This document shows positions 57,860 through 64,000 of a stretch of 64,000 nt of DNA, in pieces. The stretch is from Typha latifolia (lineage: Eukaryota > Streptophyta > Magnoliopsida > Poales > Typhaceae), in assembly GCA_019914945.1 (NCBI GenBank), contig CM034102.1:3213501-3277500 (forward strand). The letters are read 5' to 3'. The translations under genes and the position numbers were made by a program. Each line of letters starts with the position of its first letter. Positions within the stretch are counted from its first letter, which is position 1. The notes beneath the pieces were generated by a model that did not search any database, was not told the origin of the DNA, and was given only the letters and a program-made list of their open reading frames with translations.

Positions 57860-59833
57860 ATGGCGGCGGCGACAGCGCAGGTGGATGGCCAGGACAAGGT
57901 GATCGCGGCGGCGCAGCACATCGTGAAGAGCCTCGCGACCTCCAAGAACGCTGCCGAGGACATGATCCGCATCCTCTCCGGCTTCGACAACCGTCTCTCA
58001 TCCATCTCCGCCCTCTTCCCTTCTTCCGCCCCCTCCGCAGCCGCGGTGCCGGAGGACGACATGTACGACGGAGGAGTTGACGCCAGGATCTCGACTCTCG
58101 AGGCGCGTCTCGATGAGGCGGAGCAGTTCGTGCTCCAGTGGGAGCCCTCCGATGCCGACTCCTCCATCTGGGACTCCTCCTCGCCCGAGATCCCCGCCGA
58201 ATACCTCTCCGCCGTTGATGTCATTCTCTCCTTGGCCTCTACCCCTTCCATTCTCCGCGGCCGCGCCGAGAGCGTTCTCCAGATCGCCATGGCCCGTCTC
58301 GAGGACGAGTTTGCTCTCCTCCTAGTCCGCAACGCAGTACCTCTGGCCTCCGACGATCCACAAGTGCCCTTCCGCCAGCTCTCCGTCTCACCCCCCTCGG
58401 AGTACGACGAGTTCGCAACCTCAATCCACGACGATCACCTCCGCGGCACGAATCTGGATGGTTCTAACCGCCGGAGCTCCCTTTCCGCCGACGAGATCTC
58501 GTCCGATCTCGTCCTCCCGGAGCCGGTCGCGGATCTCGAGGATATTGCAGACCGCATGATCCGCGCCGGGTACGGCGACGAGCTGCGCCAGGTCTACGTT
58601 GCCGTCCGCCGCGAATTCCTTGCCGAGTGCCTCGCTGCGCTCGGCGTCGAGAAGATTAGCATAGAGGAGGTCCAAAAGATGGAATGGGGGATTCTGGATG
58701 GCAAGATGAAGAGGTGGATCCACGCAGTGAGCATTGTCGTCACGAGGCTCCTCTCTGCGGAGCGGCGGACTTGCGATCAAATCTTTGTCCAGTCCGAAGA
58801 GCTTAGAGAGGATTGCTTCGCAGAGGCCGCCAAAAGCTGTGTGTTAGAGTTGCTAAATTTTGGTGACGCGGTTGCCATGGGTCAGCGCTCGTCGCACAAG
58901 CTATTCCGGATTCTGGGAATGTACGAGGCCCTAGCGGATGTGGCACCGAAGCTTGAGGTTTTGTTCTTGGGAGACACGAAGGATTTCATAGATGAGGAGA
59001 CAAAAGGGGTTCTCACAAGGTTGGGAGATGCAGTGAGGGGCACGATCGCTGAGTTCGGGAATTGCATCCAGGGGGAGACTTCTCGGAAGGTACTGCAGGG
59101 CGGTGAGATCCACCCTCTTACCCGGTATGTGATGAACTATATTGGATTGCTTGCGGATTATAGCACCTCTCTCAATTCTCTCCTCGCTGATGGTGTCTAT
59201 GGTGGAGACTGCTCAGCTGGCAGCGCTGATATGACTCCATTAGGCCGTTGTGTGCTCTCGTTGATCACATATCTGGAATCTAATATTGAGGAAAAATCTA
59301 AGCTTTATGAAGATGGAGGATTGCATTACATATTTTTGATGAATAACATATTGTACATAGTCCAGAAGGTTAAGGATTCTGAGCTGAAGAAGCTGTTAGG
59401 AGATACCTGGGTCCGTAAGCATCGTGCGCAAATCAAGCAGTTTTCGACGTACTACCTCAGAGCTTCCTGGACAAAACTGTTATCTTGCTTGAAGGATGAT
59501 GGATTGGGAGGGAATGGGAACCTCTTGGGCACCTCCAAGATTATTCCCAAAGAACGCTTAAAGAACTTTTATCTAACTTTCGAAGAGATATATAGGATTC
59601 AGACAGGTTGGAAGGTTCCAGATCCTGAGCTCCGAGAAGATCTGAAGATGTTGGTATTGGAGAGGGTCATTCCAGCTTATCATGCCTACGTGGGGAGGTA
59701 CCGTGGTCAGTTAGAGGGTGGACGGCAGTCGGCAAAGCATATCAAGTACACTCCAGAGGATTTGGAGGATCATGTGTTACATCTGTTTGAAGGGTCACAG
59801 GGATTCCCAAACACTCCAAGGAGAAAACCTTAG
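57860..59833 (+). CDS. Exocyst complex component EXO70, F-type
   Basis: Subunit of the octameric exocyst that tethers secretory vesicles to the plasma membrane. EXO70 gives membrane contact through acidic lipids. Single exon, 657 residues; the first ATG is 57860 (MAAATAQVDGQ), since the in-frame codon at 57854 is GTG. The N-terminus (DKVIAAAQHIVKSLATSKNA, then FDNRLSSIS) and the block YLSAVDVILSLA match EXO70F1 as I recall it better than A, B or H types. The EXO70 domain covers about residues 230-645: AGYGDELRQVY..VR, SCVLELLNFGDAVAMGQRSS, HPLTRYVMNYIGLLADYSTS, KSKLYEDGGLHYIFLMNNIL, YLRASWTKLL, TGWKVPDPELREDL and ESP-like tail KYTPEDLEDHVLHLFEGSQG. The lack of introns fits non-A clades. The first about 800 bases are strongly GC-rich and the rest is not, a gradient typical of monocot genes. 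Confidence 0.95.
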   Translation: MAAATAQVDGQDKVIAAAQHIVKSLATSKNAAEDMIRILSGFDNRLSSISALFPSSAPSAAAVPEDDMYDGGVDARISTLEARLDEAEQFVLQWEPSDADSSIWDSSSPEIPAEYLSAVDVILSLASTPSILRGRAESVLQIAMARLEDEFALLLVRNAVPLASDDPQVPFRQLSVSPPSEYDEFATSIHDDHLRGTNLDGSNRRSSLSADEISSDLVLPEPVADLEDIADRMIRAGYGDELRQVYVAVRREFLAECLAALGVEKISIEEVQKMEWGILDGKMKRWIHAVSIVVTRLLSAERRTCDQIFVQSEELREDCFAEAAKSCVLELLNFGDAVAMGQRSSHKLFRILGMYEALADVAPKLEVLFLGDTKDFIDEETKGVLTRLGDAVRGTIAEFGNCIQGETSRKVLQGGEIHPLTRYVMNYIGLLADYSTSLNSLLADGVYGGDCSAGSADMTPLGRCVLSLITYLESNIEEKSKLYEDGGLHYIFLMNNILYIVQKVKDSELKKLLGDTWVRKHRAQIKQFSTYYLRASWTKLLSCLKDDGLGGNGNLLGTSKIIPKERLKNFYLTFEEIYRIQTGWKVPDPELREDLKMLVLERVIPAYHAYVGRYRGQLEGGRQSAKHIKYTPEDLEDHVLHLFEGSQGFPNTPRRKP

Positions 59834-62800
59834 TTCATGATTGATATATGCTGATCAAGGTTAGTGTCAATTCTTGTTGAAACCTCAACAAGAAATCTGT
59901 ATATCTTCATTGTACAGGCTTCATAGTTTTGGTTTCTCATTTTGGCCGTTCTTTATTGTTATTTGTCATACAATAGTTGGCGAGGCGTGTTACTTTGTTG
60001 TATCATTTATAGTTGAATAGTTCCGTGTACTGTTAGTTTCTATGAAGCTTCAATTGTTTTTTGAGTTTCTTTTATTTGTTATTCCTGGTCAAGACCATTC
60101 AATGGAATCACCTAAAACAATTATGGGGACCTCGGCTAAATTGAGTGTTACTAATTTTGTGACTTCTGTCCGCTGTTTTGCTTTAGGTGTTCATTGTGCA
60201 TATAATTTTTGTCATCCTTTTCTTGACAGAAATAATTTTTATTATCCTAGTGAGTTGCTTGTTGTGAGCTCCTAGACTGGGAGTTAATATTGTGGTTGAG
60301 ACTTAAACAGTTCTACCCATTCATGTGGTTTTAGAAGCAGTCCAATGTTTTGTTCTTCTGCAGGTGGCACTTGCATGTATTTGAATCATGTGGACTCAGA
60401 GTTTTTGCTTAAAGACTTATTTATTAATATATTGGGTACTTATAATCCCTACACTGTAGCCCTGCTCTTGCATATAATCATATATCAGCACAATCTTGAC
60501 AATTAGTTCATCAGATTTTGTCCTGATCTTGTGTAACTTCTCTTAGGTCATCTATATTATTTTTCTGTCTCTCTATAGTTACAATCTGTTTGTGAGGGCA
60601 TATTAAGGTTATTCATATAAGGGCTTGGGAGCTCGATGCAGTTCATTGTAAACTTGTTTGGATAAACAAGGAAACATTTCTACACACGATACGTAAATAG
60701 TAGAAACCCTGATTATTTGGTCTTTTGCATACATTTCTCATCACTGCTCAAAGAATCACACTGCATGAAATGATCTCCATTGATCTATTTACTAGATCCC
60801 TTTTCTTTGTTATGATGAATTAGCAATCACATATCCCTCTCCTGCCACTTGATTTTCACCTTAGAGGAATGGGTTTGCTATGACTTTCTCTGTCATGATC
60901 CATAGGACTGAGTGTTATCTTATGCGACATGATTAACAGATGGCCTGAGGACTCTATAATAATTCTCATGATGGTGGACTTATTGTTGCATATGCTGGAA
61001 ATAGGTTTAAAATTTGGGTTTTTGCTGTTTCAAAGTTCATATGTGAACTTCTCTGCATCATGGGGCAGAATGCTTGTAACACATAATCTTGTTATACATC
61101 ATATGAAAACAGAAGTGGAGATGTCTTATTAGCTGGATTGCTAATGGACCTAGGAACTTGTAGTTATAATCCTTTAATGGGCATTAGCAAAGGAACAACT
61201 AACCAGTGAGGTGTACAACCTACCATTAGTGGAATCATGTAACCAATTGTAACTGTGAGGAGCTATATGTTTCCTTATGAATATGACAAGCATGAACTAA
61301 AAGGTTGATGAGCATGATGTCAAATATAGAACTACAATTTAGTTTGATATATTCTTTGGTAACTATTTTCAACTTGTACTGGCATTAGAAATATTTAAAG
61401 AAATAATTTCACGGCATATGACATACAAATTAGTGAAGGTCAAGAAAATAAGTGGCAAGGCAAATTAATTCAATGAAGAAAATGCTAGAAATATGCAAAA
61501 CACCTTGAATTCAGAGTTTGAAGAAAAGCATACTTAATGGCCTAGATAAAGTTTTCTTTTGAATGATATTTAAATTATTGAAAGGTAATATTGATATCCA
61601 TTACTGTAATAAAGGGCACCAAGTACACAAATAAGCTGAAATGTGATATTATGATAAAGAATAGTTCAACAATTTTTCTTCTTTTTATGGTATATATATA
61701 CTTCTAAGTAAATACTATAGATATTAACACTTGCTTATACAAATCATGGTTAGCATAAATTAAAGGAGAACATGTGCTGGTGGAAGTGTATTAGAGATAT
61801 AATTTACAGATTGGCAAAAAGGTATTAGAAGTAAAAAATTCTGATACAGGTTTCGATTTGAATACATATAACCGAGTGTAGATCTAAGAATAAATGTTTG
61901 CATGCAGTGAGGAAACCTACGAGGCTACAAATGATTGTACAACCTTTTGTAGTATTATCTTGGAATAAGAACATGGTTATGAAGACAAAAATATGGTAAA
62001 TTCCAATTCTCGGTTGTGGATGAGAACTTTCAAATGCAACTTAGATGGTTAAACTTTGAAACTGCATCTCATCTTTTATTTCTTGGTTGTATTACAGTTT
62101 ATGCTTTTTCTAAACAGAGAGGATGATGTATATGGCATAATTGCACCTGATTTTGTTACCCTGGAATGACCTGCTCACTTTAGAACTTGCTTCTGCTTAT
62201 TTATGCACCTGCATTTTGATAGTTCTTCTCCAAGAAGCATCTAATCATCCTCGAGTTTCTACATGGTTAACCTTTATTTGATTTCCTACTTTCTATATTA
62301 TCTGCCTGGTTAATTCATGATCCTGTTCCCAAAATACAGAGGTTAAGAAAGATAATGGAACAACTAGATACATGGTTCTTAGTTTCTTACAAGTTGAGAA
62401 TATTTTACCTTGACTCATTGAATCTTTTTGATTATATTACTCTATTTTCATTTTAGATGGCACACCTTCTTTACATAGGTTTGTGATACTAGAAACTCTG
62501 GCAAGTTGGATGAAGTTGATCTGTGAATATGCAACGGTGGATTAAACTTTACGAGACATATCACTCGTATGTATCTTCTTCAAGATTGTGCTATACCTTA
62601 AAAGGTTGACATCATTCTGGCTTCCTCTCATCAAACGTTTCTCCGGGGCCTCTCTTTTCCCTTTCTGTTAGCTTTCTAAGCTTAGCAATGTTCCTTGGTG
62701 ATACTGATTATGAAGTGGAAGAATGTTTTATGGGTTCTGCTGTTATACAGAATTCTTTGTATGAGTAGCAGAAACAATTGTTGAAGTTTATGCCTGTTTC

Positions 62801-62858
62801 AGGTCAGGGTGGATAGAGAAGATTGAATTGTTTTGAGGGTTTGTGTAGAGAAAGTATT
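59834..62858. other. Intergenic region downstream of EXO70F
   Basis: About 3 kb with EXO70F's 3' UTR at its left end and otherwise AT-rich sequence. I see no supported gene, RNA or clear mobile element. Confidence 0.6.
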
Positions 62859-64000
62859 TGAAACACCCAAACCTCCAAATACACGTGTAAACCGCGTGGG
62901 TAAATCCTCCCACGCGGTACATCACATGACCTGTCAGTACAAGGATTTCACAAGGCACACAACCACACAAATTCACCATAATTAACTCTACTAAAGGAGT
63001 CCAGATACAAGTTCCACAGGCCACAACAAGCCTTCCAAATATACAATCCAAAATACTATGTTAAAGTCCAAAAAGATACAACGTCAACATCATACCCTCG
63101 CAGGGGCTTAATACAACTACATACGTACTAAAAAGAAAGGAAAGCGGCTACTCCTCGCTACCCGCACCTGCGTCCCCTAGCTCTGAAATAATATGCCACG
63201 AGGGGTGAGCTTACAGCCCAGCGAGTAGGATTCATACAATCAAAAATAATGACATCACAGGTGTATATCCAATGTATGCCTAAATTTGCTAACGATAACG
63301 ACATGCTTATTTAAAATGACTTACCCCAATTAACTAAGTCAATGCAGTTGATAAAGATTACCAATCACTATCTTGGAACATGCTAGTTTACCAAACATAT
63401 TATGATCAGTTCACACAGATATAAAGTTTGAGACAATCTCTTATTCGTACACATCTCAATCATAGGTTTACATGCTATGCATATCAATAAAATAGCAGTT
63501 TAGTCATCCCATGTCTACCAAAACAATAATCATACTTATCATCGCTCACCGAGCTATTCACCACACAGGGTAAATACTCCTACGAAACAATCATCCATCA
63601 TCACATACATCGAGGGGGGGATATATACACATCTAGCGGTAATGTCACCTACACGTGTATGGCGACACTACATGTGACCGGTTGTCTGTGGCCATCAGAC
63701 TCAGGACCCCGGTCGTAAGCCCATATCTCACTCTCTCTAAATCATCACCGCCCTCGGCGGGAGAATCAGGAGCCCTCGGCTCATCAACAGACGCCCTAAC
63801 CCTGCGTCGTCGGGTACCGCTAGAGTTATATCCCCGCCTCACAATCATATTCTTCTATCATTATAATCTAGTCCTGACTATGTAGTATAACTACTGAATG
63901 CCACACAGGCTTCCCGACCTCGGAGTGTAGGCCGCTAATAGTATAGACATATATGATACACTCTGCCCTTAACCCTAGGCTGAGTGAGTAGGGGTACTGC
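62859..64000. mobile_element. Probable LTR retrotransposon end, cut by the window edge
   Basis: Base composition and style change at about 62859, where the sequence starts TGAAACACCC (the expected TG of an LTR). It then runs 1.1 kb without coding capacity to the edge. It contains moderately GC-rich words such as CACGAGGGGTGAGCTTACAG and GCCCAGCGAGTAGGATTC, which I recall from long plant Gypsy-type LTRs, often in this orientation. A 10-bp-arm stem-loop sits near its start. The internal region, second LTR and target duplication lie outside the window, so the call is provisional. Confidence 0.45.
62891..62918. repeat. Inverted repeat with 10-bp arms
   Basis: ACCGCGTGGG at 62891-62900 and CCCACGCGGT at 62909-62918 are perfect complements with an 8-base loop, close to the presumed LTR end. 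Confidence 0.9.

Noticed and set aside
57654..57902. Upstream ORF overlapping the EXO70F start
   Set aside because: It begins well upstream of the TATA box at 57801, so it is unlikely to be present in the mRNA.
57847..58332. 161-codon minus-strand ORF and other ORFs within EXO70F
   Set aside because: Shadows caused by high GC and codon bias of the real EXO70 frame.

Overview
The window is nuclear DNA of a flowering plant. It has AT-rich intergenic and intronic sequence, spliceosomal introns with GT..AG borders, plant-type gene families (EXO70F, a plant ERMP1-like peptidase, a DUF271/PF03407 sugar transferase cluster) and many plant-style MITEs and microsatellites. The strong 5'-to-3' GC gradient in the intronless EXO70 gene and the protein sequences suggest a monocot, probably not a grass. 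I cannot name the species.

Layout. (1) 1-13,000 is a tandem cluster of nucleotide-diphospho-sugar transferase (PF03407) genes on the + strand. It holds a 5'-truncated copy at the window edge (exons 41-424 and 520-1008), two intact three-exon copies (5454-6815 and 8809-10200), and a broken copy (about 11457-12970) that lacks its 5' part, lacks the DxD motif and carries an insertion. (2) 13577-18392 (+) is a seven-exon gene for a STEEP1/CXorf56-like zinc-ribbon protein fused to a C-terminal DUF167/UPF0235 (YggU-like) domain. (3) 19367-23297 (-) is the seven-exon gene for ribosomal protein uL22 (60S L17), convergent with (2). One of its introns carries six copies of a 244-250 bp tandem repeat. 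(4) 24698-54515 (-) is a 21-exon, 30 kb gene for an ER-type M28 metallopeptidase (ERMP1-like). I could join all 21 exons into one open frame of 871 residues. Its introns hold most of the mobile DNA: a 3.5 kb hAT-like element, several MITEs, a large TATG microsatellite and a perfect 49-bp-arm hairpin. (5) 57860-59833 (+) is a single-exon EXO70F-type exocyst subunit. (6) 62859 to the right edge looks like one end of an LTR retrotransposon.

The genes do not form a pathway. Three of them act in the secretory system (Golgi-type transferases, an ER peptidase, an exocyst tether), but I read that as coincidence of neighbourhood. The most informative structural story is the junction at about 11440-11460. 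There, a remnant of STEEP1-like promoter/intron 1 sequence is fused to exon 2 of a transferase gene. This is what one tandem duplication of a segment spanning both genes would leave.

All exon borders are predictions from reading frame, GT..AG sites and family homology recalled from general knowledge. No alignment or search was run.
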